From positions 76,646 through 140,645 of the forward strand of contig NZ_BMWH01000019.1 of the NCBI RefSeq assembly GCF_014651135.1: a DNA stretch of 64,000 nt, read 5' to 3'. Under the pieces are notes generated by a model. It did no database searches. It was not told where the DNA came from and saw only the letters and a list, made by a program, of their open reading frames with translations. The DNA comes from Streptomyces echinoruber (GTDB lineage: Bacteria; Actinomycetota; Actinomycetes; Streptomycetales; Streptomycetaceae). A program made the position numbers and the translations under genes. This document shows positions 23,925 to 32,589 of this stretch, piece by piece (position 1 is the first letter of the stretch; each line of letters starts with the position of its first letter).

Positions 23925-25307
23925 ATGAGCCAGCAGGGGGGCAGGCCCGCCGGACACGACGACGACTGGTGGGGGCAGCTGTACGACGACTCCGCTCCGG
24001 ACACGGGCCCCGCGCCCACGGCGGACTCCGTCGACGACCGCTTCGCCTCCGCGGTGGGCGCCGTCGGTGGCGACCCGGCCCCCGGCGACCCGGCTTCCGG
24101 CGACCCGGCCGACACCTCGCCGCATCCGCCGCCTCCACCGCCCTCGCAGTGGCCCCCTCGCCCCGGCGGCCCGCAGTACGCCCCGGTGCCGCCCGTCCCC
24201 GGGACCGCGCCCACCGACCCGCGCACCGGTCCGGTCGCCCCCACCCCCGGCGGCGCCCCACCGGCCCCCTCCGCCCACGGCCCGGAACCGGTGACGCCCG
24301 CGGCAGGCGCCGGCACCCCGCCCGCCGGCCGGGAACGGCCGCCCGCCGTCCGCCACGTCGGCGCCCGCCCCCCGGCCCACGAACCCGCGCCCACCGCGCT
24401 GCCCTCCGCGGACCCGGACGACCTGGGGGCCCTGGTGCCGGACACGGTCCTGGACGAGGCCCGGTACGGCACCTGCACGCTGCGGGCGGCCTCGGTCCGG
24501 GGGGACTCGGCGCGGTCCCGGGGGGAGCCGCGGCGGGACGCGCTGCTGGCGGCGCGGTTCGGGACCGGCGAGGAGGCGCTGATCCTGGTGGCGATGGCGA
24601 CGGGCGCCCGCACGGCCCCGGATGCGCCCCGGGCGGCCGCCGAGGCCTGCCGGTGGATCGGCCGGGCCGTGGGCCGCAGCCACGCCCGGCTGGTGCGGGA
24701 CATCAGGGCCGGTCGGCGCGGCGACCTGAAGGCGGGCCTGCACCGGCTCACCGACCGCAGCCTGGGCCGGCTGCGCGCCGACGCGGCCGAACAGGGCGCC
24801 CGGCCCGAGGAGTACACGGCGGCCCTGCGCTGCCTGCTGCTGCCGGCCGATCCGCGGTGCCGCACGCGGGTGTTCTTCGGGGTCGGTGCCGGCGGCCTGT
24901 TCCGGCTGCGGGACGGCGTGTGGCAGGACATCGAGCCCCCGGCCGGCGAGCTGTCCGGCGGCCCGGTCGTGGGGTTCGGAGGGCCGCCGGCCGAGACGCC
25001 CGAGGGGGACCGGCTCACCCTGGACCTGGGGATCCCCAGACCGCCGAGCCCGTACGAGCCGGCCGCCGCCCCGCCCCGCGAGCCCTTCCGCTTCCGCGCC
25101 TCGATCGCCCGCCCCGGCGACACGCTGCTGCTGTGCACCGGCGGCCTGGCGGACCCGCTGCGCGACGAGCCGGGACTCGGCGCCCACCTGGGCGCGCGGT
25201 GGTCGGCGGCCGGGCCGCCGGACCTGGCGGCGTTCCTGACGGACGTGCGGGTACGGGTCGAGGGGTACGCGGACGACCGTACGGCCGCCGCCGTGTGGGA
25301 GGCGTGA
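23925..25307 (+). CDS. PP2C-like serine/threonine phosphatase domain protein
   Basis: The 460-residue product has a long Pro/Ala/Gly-rich N-terminus (to about residue 165, including a run of prolines before PSQWPPRPGG) and then a PP2C-type domain. The domain shows ASVRGDSARSRGEPRRDALL (metal-site aspartate and RDA element), a strand with ALILVAMATG, and a C-terminal GDTLLLCTGGLADPL, where PP2C enzymes have the DG metal motif but here the residue pair is GG. The usual second acidic residue may therefore be missing, so catalytic activity is uncertain. The ATG at 23925 follows a GGGGG ribosome binding site. No kinase partner lies nearby. It is cytosolic by appearance. Confidence 0.75.
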   Translation: MSQQGGRPAGHDDDWWGQLYDDSAPDTGPAPTADSVDDRFASAVGAVGGDPAPGDPASGDPADTSPHPPPPPPSQWPPRPGGPQYAPVPPVPGTAPTDPRTGPVAPTPGGAPPAPSAHGPEPVTPAAGAGTPPAGRERPPAVRHVGARPPAHEPAPTALPSADPDDLGALVPDTVLDEARYGTCTLRAASVRGDSARSRGEPRRDALLAARFGTGEEALILVAMATGARTAPDAPRAAAEACRWIGRAVGRSHARLVRDIRAGRRGDLKAGLHRLTDRSLGRLRADAAEQGARPEEYTAALRCLLLPADPRCRTRVFFGVGAGGLFRLRDGVWQDIEPPAGELSGGPVVGFGGPPAETPEGDRLTLDLGIPRPPSPYEPAAAPPREPFRFRASIARPGDTLLLCTGGLADPLRDEPGLGAHLGARWSAAGPPDLAAFLTDVRVRVEGYADDRTAAAVWEA

Positions 25308-25367
25308 GCCGCCGCGACGTCCGGACCGCGTGACCGTCGCGACGTGCCGTGATCGGCGTGGCGTGTG

Positions 25368-25595
25368 GTGATCGGCGGAGTGCGCCGTGGTCGCCGGGGC
25401 GTGTGGTGATCGGCGGGGTGCGCCGTGGTCGCCGGGGCGTGCGGTGATCGGCGGGGTGCGCCGTGGTCGCCGGGGCGTGCGGTGATCGGCGGGGTGCGCT
25501 GTGGTCGCCGGGGCGTGCGGTGATCGGCGGGGTGCGCCGTGGTCGCCGGGGCGTGCGGTGATCGGCGGGGTGCGCTGTGGTCGCCGGGGCATGCC
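25368..25595 (+). repeat. Six copies of a 38-bp tandem repeat after the PP2C-like gene
   Basis: Six contiguous 38-base units beginning GTGATCGGCG (starts at 25368, 25406, 25444, 25482, 25520 and 25558) are almost identical, and diverged partial copies lie on both sides. There are no spacers. They begin about 60 bases after the stop codon. Confidence 0.9.
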
Positions 25596-26294
25596 GCGAC
25601 CGTCGTGGCGCGGCGTGGTCGCCGGGGTGTGCCGTGGCCGTGGGGCGTGTCGTGGCCGCGGGGGTGCGTCGGCCGTTCCCGCCGCCGTGCCGGAGGGCGG
25701 TGTTCCCGCCGCGCGCCCCGCGCGGTTCGTCGTCCGCGAGCGCGGTGCGGGGCGCGCGGACCGCCCCGGCGGACGACGACTTCCGGCCAGAACGCCGTTC
25801 GGTGCGCGCATGTGGCGGCAGGGGGAGCGCGCGGTGGCCGAGGCGGTGCGCGAGGGGCGTGCTCGGGGGCGTCCGCGGAGGGCGGTCGGCGCCCTGTCCG
25901 GGACTTCGGCAGGTGTCCGACGGGCCGTCGGGCCGGGCCGGGTCCCCCGCGGTGGTCCGACGCGCCGGGCCGACCTGGGGATTTGTGCGGGACGGCGGGG
26001 CCGGGCGGGGCTTCGGCCCGGTGGGACGCGGCGCGCGGGGAGCGGCGTCGGGCCCAGTCCCCGCGCGAGGGGCGCCCGGCCGGGCGTACGGCGTGCGACC
26101 GGCGCCCCGGCGGGCGCGTGCCGGCCGATACGGCGGCGCGCACCGGAGGTGACGGACCGTCAGCGGGGTGGCGCGGTGGCCGAACATCCGGCCGTCGCGC
26201 CGCGCGCATGACTGGCACGTGGCTCACGGGGCATGGATTCCCGTGAACGTGTTCGAGCAGGAGGGAAACCGACATCGGCACGCGGGCGGGGGAC
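25596..26294. other. Large gap without a supported gene
   Basis: Between the 38-bp repeats and the next HATPase gene there are about 700 bases in which all six frames are open only because of GC content. None has a ribosome binding site and a recognisable domain. The palindrome TGACGGaCCGTCA lies at 26150-26162. Confidence 0.6.
26150..26162. promoter_or_regulatory. Palindrome TGACGGaCCGTCA (second copy in window)
   Basis: It is the same 6+1+6 dyad as at 1712-1724, here about 130 bases before the HATPase gene at 26295. Being upstream of a gene it could be an operator, but the -10 and -35 are not clear. Confidence 0.35.
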
Positions 26295-26792
26295 ATGGAG
26301 AGGCAGGTACGAGGAGGCGGCGGCGGTCCCGGCACCATCGGGGCCTCCTCGGCGAAGACGGTGGAGGATCGGGTCGACGGCACCGCGGAACGGGTACAAC
26401 CGCCCCGGATGACACGCCGGTTGGGGCGGTCGGACCTGCGGGCGGTGCCCGAGGCGCGCCGGGCGCTGCGCGAACTGCTGCGGCACTGGGGCCGGCCCGG
26501 AACGTCGGAGATAGCGGAACTGCTCACCAGCGAACTCGTCACCAACGCGCTCGTGCACACCGGCCAGGACGCGGTCCTGACCGCGGTCGTCGAACCGCGC
26601 CGGCTCCGCGTGGAGGTGCAGGACTTCACGGCGCGCCGGCCGAGGCCGCGCCTTCCCGAGGTCCCGGACGACGAGGGCACGAACGGGCGGGGCCTGGTCC
26701 TCGTGCAGTCCCTCGCGGACGCGTGGGGGGTACGGCCGCAGGGGCCGGGCAGCAAGGTCGTGTGGTTCGAACTCGGCGCCGACGCCGCCTGA
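26295..26792 (+). CDS. HATPase-domain protein (RsbW-like)
   Basis: The 165-residue product is a second single-domain GHKL ATPase: N-box IAELLTSELVTNALVHTG at about residues 80-98, VEVQDFT as the D-box, and G2 box GRGLVLVQSLADAWGV, ending with SKVVWFEL. Like other streptomycete members it is presumed to be an anti-sigma or phosphotransfer regulator. The ATG at 26295 follows GGGCGGGGGAC. An in-frame ATC at 26274 sits 9 bases after a better AGGAGG, so initiation at a rare codon would add seven residues; this is only a possibility. A strong hairpin terminates it. Confidence 0.85.
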   Translation: MERQVRGGGGGPGTIGASSAKTVEDRVDGTAERVQPPRMTRRLGRSDLRAVPEARRALRELLRHWGRPGTSEIAELLTSELVTNALVHTGQDAVLTAVVEPRRLRVEVQDFTARRPRPRLPEVPDDEGTNGRGLVLVQSLADAWGVRPQGPGSKVVWFELGADAA

Positions 26793-26821
26793 GCGCGGCC
26801 GACGGCCCGAACGGCGCGCAA

Positions 26822-26860
26822 GCGGAAGGGGCGCGGCAGTCACTGCCGCGCCCCTTCCGC
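26822..26860. terminator. Very strong bidirectional hairpin terminator
   Basis: Two perfectly complementary 18-base arms (26822-26839 and 26843-26860; left arm begins GCGGAAGGGGCGCGG) flank a 3-base loop between the convergent HATPase and DUF2637 genes. It is the longest perfect stem noticed in the window. Confidence 0.85.
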
Positions 26861-26917
26861 GCGCCGGCGCCCGGAGAACGCCCGGAGAGTGCCCGGAGAA
26901 CGCCCGGGACGCCGTGT

Positions 26918-27958
26918 CTAACCGAACTGCTGCTCAAGATCCTTGAGCTTGCGCTCCAGGGAGTCCAGGCGCGGCAGCGCCATGGTGTCGTCCTCCGCGG
27001 TGAGGTCGACGGTGACCGGCTCGGAACCGGACCGCACCGGCTGCAGGGAGGCCCGGGCGCGCACCGGCAGCGGCTCCGCGGTGGATATGGCGGGCTCCGC
27101 GGAGGCCCGCTCGGCACCGCGCTCGGCGGCCGGCGCCTCCAGCTCCCGGCCGCCCCGGCCGATGAGACCGCGGTGACCCCGGCTGAGCGCCTTCAGGTGC
27201 GCCCGCTCCACACGCTGCTGCTCGCGGCGCAGCCGGCGCGCCTCCTCCTTCTGGCGCTTGTCCTCGCGCACCTCCTCCACGGCCTCGTCCAGGCTGCGCA
27301 CGCCCTCCAGGAGCATCAGCGACCAGGCCCGGTAGGTCTCGCGCGGCGCCCGCAGCCAGCGCACGATGCGGATCTGCGGCAGCGGCCGCGGAATCAGGCC
27401 CTGCTCGCGCAGCGCGGCCCGGCGGGTCTGCTTCAGCGCCCGGTCGAACAGCACCGCCGCGGACAGGGACATGCCGGCGAAGAACTGCGGCGCCCCCGCG
27501 TGGCCCAGGCCCCTGGGCGCGTGCACCCAGTTGAACCAGGCCGCCGCGCCCGCGAACGTCCACACGAGGATCCGGGAGCCGAGCGCCGCGTCACCGTGGC
27601 TCGCCTCGCGCACCGCGAGCACCGAGCAGAACATGGCCGCCCCGTCCAGGCCGAACGGCACCAGGTACTCCCAGCCGCCGGTGAGGCCGAGGTTCTGCCG
27701 GCCGAAGCCGACCAGGCCGTGGAAGGAGAGGGCGGCGGCCACCGCCGCACAGCAGAACAGCAGCACGTAGGAGGCCGTGCCGTAGATGGCCTCCTTGCGC
27801 CTGCGGCGCTCCTCGGCGCGCTCCCACGAGTCTTCCGTCTTCGCGTGCTCCCCGGAGGAGCGCTTGCCGCGCGCGAGCACCGCCACCGCCGCCAGCATGC
27901 CCAGGAGCAGCACGGCGCCCGGAAGCAGCCAGTTCAGCGATATGTCGGTCAGTCTCAT
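26918..27958 (-). CDS. DUF2637 membrane protein
   Basis: The 346-residue product begins with a membrane helix (LLPGAVLLLGMLAAVAVLA, about residues 11-30), a charged segment, and then the DUF2637 core with three further hydrophobic helices (YVLLFCCAAVAAALSFHGLVGF, WEYLVPFGLDGAAMFCSVLAV in part, and SRILVWTFAGAAAWFNWVHAP). DUF2637 is related to the SpdB-type proteins found in Streptomyces conjugative plasmids but also occurs on chromosomes. After residue 200 the protein is charged and coiled-coil-like (REDKRQKEEARRLRREQQR). The ATG at 27958 is the first in a natural context. Function is unknown; a role at the membrane in DNA transfer or cell division is speculation. Confidence 0.8.
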   Translation of the reverse strand: MRLTDISLNWLLPGAVLLLGMLAAVAVLARGKRSSGEHAKTEDSWERAEERRRRKEAIYGTASYVLLFCCAAVAAALSFHGLVGFGRQNLGLTGGWEYLVPFGLDGAAMFCSVLAVREASHGDAALGSRILVWTFAGAAAWFNWVHAPRGLGHAGAPQFFAGMSLSAAVLFDRALKQTRRAALREQGLIPRPLPQIRIVRWLRAPRETYRAWSLMLLEGVRSLDEAVEEVREDKRQKEEARRLRREQQRVERAHLKALSRGHRGLIGRGGRELEAPAAERGAERASAEPAISTAEPLPVRARASLQPVRSGSEPVTVDLTAEDDTMALPRLDSLERKLKDLEQQFG

Positions 27959-28540
27959 CTGGGGTCCCTTGCATTGGGATAGGGCGTAACGCCCGCCATA
28001 GTGGCCCAATCCCGCCGTCCCTCAGGGGGTTTCGGGGCAAGAGGCCGCCAACGAGGTGCAAGGGGTTGCCCAGGGCAGCGTTCCGCTCGAACTGCCGCTT
28101 GAGGGGCGGGAGTTGAGTTCGAATAAGAGTACCGGTACGAGCGGTTCCCGGGAAAGTTCCCGCGACAGGTGAGGGAAGGGTGAATCACCTGTGATCGAAG
28201 GTGCTTCCGGGACCGGGGTGATCTTACGGGGTCCTCGCCGGGCGGGCGAACCAGTCCCCTCGTCCGGGCGCGGCCGAAGCCGGGGCCGGGGTCGGGGCCG
28301 GGGTCGGGGCCGGGATCGGGATCGGGATCGGGGGAACGGTCGAACGGCTGCTGAACGGCTGAACGGCCACGGGTGCACGCCGTCGCCCCGCCGCGCCGGG
28401 GACCGGTTCCGGACGGCAGGGCCCGCCCCGTTCGGGAGGTCCGGATTTGAACTGTCGCGTTCTGCGCCTAAGGTGCTTGACGGCTGAGTAACAACCGGCC
28501 GTAATGACCCCAAGTACCGACAAGCCCGGAGGAGGACCCC
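27959..28540. other. Divergent intergenic region with a 6/12-bp G-rich repeat
   Basis: This 582-base region separates the DUF2637 and GntR genes. Alternating GGGGCC/GGGGTC and then GGGATC hexamers occupy about 28280-28334. The left part is less GC-rich and probably contains the DUF2637 promoter, which I could not fix. Open frames across it have no supporting motif. Confidence 0.6.
28447..28474 (+). promoter_or_regulatory. Promoter of the GntR-family gene
   Basis: TTGAAC (28447-28452) and TAAGGT (28469-28474) with a 16-base spacer lie 67 bases before the GTG start, in a locally AT-richer stretch. Confidence 0.55.
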
Positions 28541-29401
28541 GTGAACCAGGGCGTGCAGGGCTCCACCGGGACGGGGATGCCCCGGGCGCGGAGCCGCGAC
28601 GACCTCGGCAGCCGGCCCCGGGACGCCCGGCCGGCGCCCCGGGTCCCGCCCCAGCAGCCGCGCGCCCCGGAACCGGAGCGCGAGCGCACGGCGGCCGCCT
28701 CCGGGGCGCGCGGCGAGCACACCCACGCCGAGCGGCCCCTGCGGACACCCGGGAGCGAGCCGGCGCGGCCGGTGGTGCAGCGCCCCTCCGTGCGCGGGCA
28801 GATCCTCGCCGCCCTGCGCGCCGCGCTCGTCTCCGGCGAACTGCGTCCGGGCGAGGTGTACTCCGCCCCCGCACTCGGCGACCGCTTCGGCGTCTCCGCC
28901 ACGCCCGTGCGGGAGGCCATGCAGCAGCTCGCCCTCGAGGGCGCCGTCGAGGTGGTGCCCAACCGCGGCTTCCGCGTGGTGCGCCGCGGCGCCCGCGAAC
29001 TGGCCGAGCTGGCCGAGGTGCGGGCCCTGATCGAGGTGCCGGTCATGCTGCGCCTGGCCCGTACGGTCCCCGCCGAGCGGTGGGCCGGCCTGCGTCCCCT
29101 GGCCGAGGCGACCGTGCGCGCCGCGTCCACCGGCTGCCGGGCCACCTACGCCGAGGCCGACCGCGCCTTCCACCGCGCCGTCCTCTCCCTCGCCGGCAAC
29201 GAGCAGCTGGTCCGTATCGCCGAGGACCTGCACCGCCGCGCCCAGTGGCCCCTGGTCGGCCCCGGCACCGGCCCCCACGCCCGCGCCGCACTCGTCGCCG
29301 ACGCGCACGAGCACACCGCCCTCCTCGACGCCCTGATCGCCCGGGACGTGGAGGTCGTACGGGAACTGGTGCGGGAGCACTTCGCGGGGGCGGCGGGCTG
29401 A
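28541..29401 (+). CDS. GntR-family transcriptional regulator (FCD type)
   Basis: The 286-residue product has an unusually long disordered N-terminus (about 80 residues rich in Arg, Pro and Ala), then a GntR winged helix (about 82-150: VRGQILAALRAALVSGELRPG, RFGVSATPVREAMQQLALEGAVE, NRGFRVV) and an all-helical FCD effector domain (EVRALIEVPVMLRLA, AFHRAVLSLAGN, HTALLDALIARD) with the His/Asp positions that bind a metal or carboxylate ligand. The GTG at 28541 follows GGAGGAGG. It is transcribed from its own promoter and has no obvious adjacent target, so its regulon cannot be guessed from context. Confidence 0.92.
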   Translation: MNQGVQGSTGTGMPRARSRDDLGSRPRDARPAPRVPPQQPRAPEPERERTAAASGARGEHTHAERPLRTPGSEPARPVVQRPSVRGQILAALRAALVSGELRPGEVYSAPALGDRFGVSATPVREAMQQLALEGAVEVVPNRGFRVVRRGARELAELAEVRALIEVPVMLRLARTVPAERWAGLRPLAEATVRAASTGCRATYAEADRAFHRAVLSLAGNEQLVRIAEDLHRRAQWPLVGPGTGPHARAALVADAHEHTALLDALIARDVEVVRELVREHFAGAAG

Positions 29402-29425
29402 GCACTTCCCCCGTGCCCGAGGCGG

Positions 29426-29535
29426 CCTCCCTCGTGCCCAGGGCGGGCCTCCCTCGTGCCCAGGGCGGGCCTCCCTCGCGCCCAGGGCGGGCCTCCCTCG
29501 CGCCCAGGGCGGGCCTCCCTCGCGCCCGGGGCTTC
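29426..29535 (+). repeat. Five copies of a 22-bp repeat after the GntR gene
   Basis: Four near-identical 22-base units (CCTCCCTCGTGCCCAGGGCGGG, shown here as one unit of CCTCCCTCG plus GCCCAGGGCGGG) and a degraded fifth lie in the convergent gap between the GntR and TPR-like genes, starting 25 bases after the GntR stop codon. Confidence 0.8.
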
Positions 29536-29650
29536 TTCCCGGACCCGGGCACGAGGGGAGCACCCGGCCCGGCCGGTGGGCCCCTGACCGAAGCACATCC
29601 CGCATCCCGGATCCGGGCGCGAGGGGAGGCCCCGGATGCTCCGCGGCGGC

Positions 29651-30433
29651 TCAGGCCGTCGCCGCGCCCGCCGCCGGCGGCGCGAGCTGCCGGGCCAGCC
29701 AGGTCGGTACGCCCCCGAGCAGCCGGAACAGCCGGCGCGCCTCCGCGCGCAGCCGGGACGCCTCCGGGTCGGACTCGGTGTCGGCGAGCGAGACCAGCGC
29801 CGGGGCGGTGCCGACGAGATAGCCCAGCTCCTCGCGGATGCGCAGGGACTCGGAGAAACCGTGGCGCGCCTCGGCGAGGTCGCCGTCGCGCAGCGCGAGC
29901 CCGGCGAGGTGGCGCCAGGTGAACGACAGCAGCAGCGGGTCGGCGTGGGCGATGGCGCCGGCGTGGGCGCGCCGGTAGGCGGCGAGGGCGGCCTGCGGGG
30001 AGCGGGTGAGGTTCTCGGCGAGCAGGCCGCGGCGGAAGTCGAGCAGGGCGCGGGCCGGCGCCTCCGGCGGGATCAGCGCCGCCGCCCGGCCGAGCGCGGC
30101 ACGCGCCTCGTCGGCCCGGTCCCGCACGCCGTGCAGCGTGGCGGCGTAGGCCAAGTACCCGCGTTCACAAGCGGCCGCGCCGCGCTCCTCGTCGTCGTGG
30201 GCCAGCGCCTCCGCCGCGCGCAGCGCGTCCTCCGCCTCCGCCCAGCCCGACTCGGTGTACAGACACCGCTCCACCAGCAGCGACGCCCGCTGCAGCGCGG
30301 CCGCGGCGGTGACCGGCCGGAGCAGTGCGGCCGCGTCGGCCCAGCAGCCGCGCGAGCGCAGCCGCCATACCGCGGTCTGGAGCGGATCGTCACCGGCGGT
30401 CGTTCCCGTACCAGACATGGCGGTATGCGCCAC
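29651..30433 (-). CDS. TPR-like alpha-solenoid protein of unknown function
   Basis: The 260-residue product is composed of degenerate helical hairpins resembling tetratricopeptide repeats (for example WAEAEDALRAAEALAHDDEE, ERGYLAYAATLHGVRDRADEA, and LRDGDLAEARHGFSESLRIREELG). No enzyme motif or membrane segment is visible. I chose the GTG at 30433, which has GGGAGG six bases upstream; an in-frame ATG further upstream at 30478 is less well supported. It lies head to tail with the pucR-like gene (minus strand, 126-base gap). A scaffold or interaction role is family inference. Confidence 0.7.
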   Translation of the reverse strand: MAHTAMSGTGTTAGDDPLQTAVWRLRSRGCWADAAALLRPVTAAAALQRASLLVERCLYTESGWAEAEDALRAAEALAHDDEERGAAACERGYLAYAATLHGVRDRADEARAALGRAAALIPPEAPARALLDFRRGLLAENLTRSPQAALAAYRRAHAGAIAHADPLLLSFTWRHLAGLALRDGDLAEARHGFSESLRIREELGYLVGTAPALVSLADTESDPEASRLRAEARRLFRLLGGVPTWLARQLAPPAAGAATA

Positions 30434-30559
30434 GTTGCCCTCCCGAGCGCGCCTTTGAGCTTTGGTTGGTGGCGGCATTCCAGCACCAATCGCCGGGGCG
30501 GGCCAAGGGGGCGGGTGAAGGATTTCACAAAGTCCGGGGGCGCCGGGCCGTCCCGGCGG

Positions 30560-32308
30560 TCAGCTCATCCGCAGCGCCAGGAAGAAATCGAGCTTGTCCT
30601 CCAGGCGGGAGAGGTCACGCCCCGTCAACTGCTCGATCCGGCCGATGCGGTAGCGCAGCGTGTTGACGTGCAGGTGGAGCCGGGTCGCGCAGCGCGTCCA
30701 GGAGCCGTCGCAGTCGAGGAAGGCCACCAGGGTGGGGATCAGCTCGGCGCGGTGCCGCCGGTCGTAGTCGCGCAGCGGGTCCAGCAGCCGCGCGGTGAAG
30801 GCACGGCGCACGTCGTCCGGCACGAACGGCAGCAGCAGCACGTGCGAGGCCAGCTCCTGGTGGCCGGCGGCGGTGACCCGGCCGGGGCGGGCGGCGGCCA
30901 CCCGGCGGGCGTGCCGGGCCTCCTCCAGCGCGCCGCGCAGCCCCTCCGCCGAGTGCACGACCGCGCTCACGCCGAGCGTGATGCGCCCGTCCTCGTCCAG
31001 ACCGGCGGCGAGCGCGTCCCGCACCGGGGCCGGCAGCGCCTCCGTGACGGCGCCCGTCTCCGCGCCGCCGTGCTCCGCGCCGTCCGCCGGGAGCGGGACG
31101 AGGGCGACGGCCTCGCCGCCGGTGTGGGCGACGGCGACACGGTCGGAGGGGTCGGAGCCCGGGGCGGGGGAGTAGCCCCCGTCCGGGGAGTCCGCGCCGG
31201 CCGGGACGAGACCGACGAGCAGCTCCTCCAGCAGCGCCTGGGCGACCGGGCCGCTGCCGGCGTCGTCCCCGGTGTCGTCCCCGGCGCCGCGCCCGGACCA
31301 CTCGACGCGGGCGACGACCACCTGCCAGTGCGGGGCCGTGCCCAGCCCGGGCAGCAGCACCGGGGCCGCGACCCGCAGGCGGGCGGCGATCTCGGCGGGC
31401 GCCGCGCCGGTCTGCACCAGCTCCAGCACCTCCTGCGCGAGCCGCCGCCGCACCGTGCGCGCCGCGTCCCGCCGGTCCCGCTCGACCGCGATGAGCTGCG
31501 TGACCCCGTGCAGCAGATCCAGCCGTTCCTCCGGCCAGTCCCCGGCGTCCGCCTCGACGGCCAGCAGCCAGTCCGACAGCACCGTCCCGCGCACGTCCCG
31601 GACGGTCTCGCGCACGTCCCGGGCGGCCTGCGGGTCGCGACCGCCGCGCACCGGGAAGAGTGAGTACGTCGTGCCGCCCACGGTCACCCGGTGCGGGCCG
31701 CGGCGGCCGGCGCGGGCGGCGGCCAGGTGCTCCGCGGCCAGCCTGCCGCACAGCTCGGCGGGCAGCGCGGGCCCCGCCTCGCTGGGCCCGGCGACCAGGC
31801 GCCCGGTGGGCGACAGCACCCAGGCCCGCAGGTCCAGGTCGGAGCGGAGCAGGTCGAGGACGACATCGGCGCCGGCCGGGCCGGAGGTCATCATCCGCCG
31901 GTGCCGGTCGACGACGGCCGCGAGGTCTCCGGCGCGCTCCCCGGACACCTGCCGCACGATGTGCTCGGTGATCGTCGCGAACGCCACCGACTCGTGCACC
32001 GAGAACAGCGGCAGCCGGTGCTTGGCGCAGGCCGCCACCAGGTCCTCGGGAACGTCCCCGAGCTCGGCCTCGCCCGCCGCCAGCGCCGCCACCCCGTTCC
32101 GCACCAGGATCCGCACGAACGGCTCGGAGTCCGCGGCGTCCCGGCGCCAGGCCAGCCCGGTCAGCACCAGTTCGCCGCCGGAGAGGTAGCGGCTGGGGTC
32201 CCGCAGGTCGGTGGTCATCACCCCGCGGACGGTACGGTCCAGTTCGTCCTCGCCGCCGAGGAGCTTCAGGCCCAGCGCGTCGGTCTCCAGCAGTGCGCGC
32301 AGCCGCAT
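30560..32308 (-). CDS. PucR-family transcriptional regulator of purine catabolism
   Basis: The 582-residue product has the PucR N-terminal purine-response domain (LRDPSRYLSGGELVLTGLAW, about residues 1-125), a GGDEF-like/CdaR middle region and the C-terminal PucR-type helix-turn-helix (about 525-580: LVAFLDCDGSWTRCATRL, HVNTLRYRIGRIEQLTG). Such proteins control purine degradation genes in response to purine intermediates. It is divergent from the xanthine dehydrogenase operon, with a 281-base shared region containing an inverted repeat, so control of that operon is the straightforward inference. A Gly/Asp-rich insertion (about residues 345-400) interrupts the middle domain. Confidence 0.9.
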   Translation of the reverse strand: MRLRALLETDALGLKLLGGEDELDRTVRGVMTTDLRDPSRYLSGGELVLTGLAWRRDAADSEPFVRILVRNGVAALAAGEAELGDVPEDLVAACAKHRLPLFSVHESVAFATITEHIVRQVSGERAGDLAAVVDRHRRMMTSGPAGADVVLDLLRSDLDLRAWVLSPTGRLVAGPSEAGPALPAELCGRLAAEHLAAARAGRRGPHRVTVGGTTYSLFPVRGGRDPQAARDVRETVRDVRGTVLSDWLLAVEADAGDWPEERLDLLHGVTQLIAVERDRRDAARTVRRRLAQEVLELVQTGAAPAEIAARLRVAAPVLLPGLGTAPHWQVVVARVEWSGRGAGDDTGDDAGSGPVAQALLEELLVGLVPAGADSPDGGYSPAPGSDPSDRVAVAHTGGEAVALVPLPADGAEHGGAETGAVTEALPAPVRDALAAGLDEDGRITLGVSAVVHSAEGLRGALEEARHARRVAAARPGRVTAAGHQELASHVLLLPFVPDDVRRAFTARLLDPLRDYDRRHRAELIPTLVAFLDCDGSWTRCATRLHLHVNTLRYRIGRIEQLTGRDLSRLEDKLDFFLALRMS

Positions 32309-32350
32309 TCTCGTCGCCGCCGTTCCTTGTCTCGCATCAGTCGCCCGCTT

Positions 32351-32376
32351 CTTGTGCTTCCGCAGGAGCGCACAAG
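32351..32376. promoter_or_regulatory. Inverted repeat CTTGTGC...GCACAAG between pucR and xdh genes
   Basis: CTTGTGC (32351-32357) and GCACAAG (32370-32376) are perfect 7-base arms with a 12-base spacer, 43 bases before the PucR start codon. The site could be an operator for autorepression. Confidence 0.45.
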
Positions 32377-32589
32377 GGTCACCGTGGGCATCTCTTCGGA
32401 CGAATCTACAAGACGATCTCGCCGACCAGCCAACTCCTTCATGGCTTCGGTGACTGACCCCTGTGGAGTACGGAGCGGTGTACTGAGGCCATTCCCCGTG
32501 AACAGCACATGAACGAGCCGGGCCCGCCGCGCCCGATCCGGCTCGATCCGTACGACCGACGAGCAGACGAGCAGAGGAAAGAGCCGGTC

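Noticed and set aside
25501..26211. Plus-strand frames in the gap after the PP2C-like gene
   Set aside because: Three overlapping frames are open to similar extents, all begin within the repeat array and none shows a ribosome binding site or domain.
23876..26821. Minus-strand open frame of about 981 codons over the PP2C-like and HATPase genes
   Set aside because: It overlaps two genes with clear domains and derives its length from GC bias and the 38-bp repeats.
28191..28487. ORF with Arg-Gly/Arg-Asp repeats upstream of the GntR gene
   Set aside because: It is translation of hexamer repeats, lacks a ribosome binding site and overlaps the GntR promoter.
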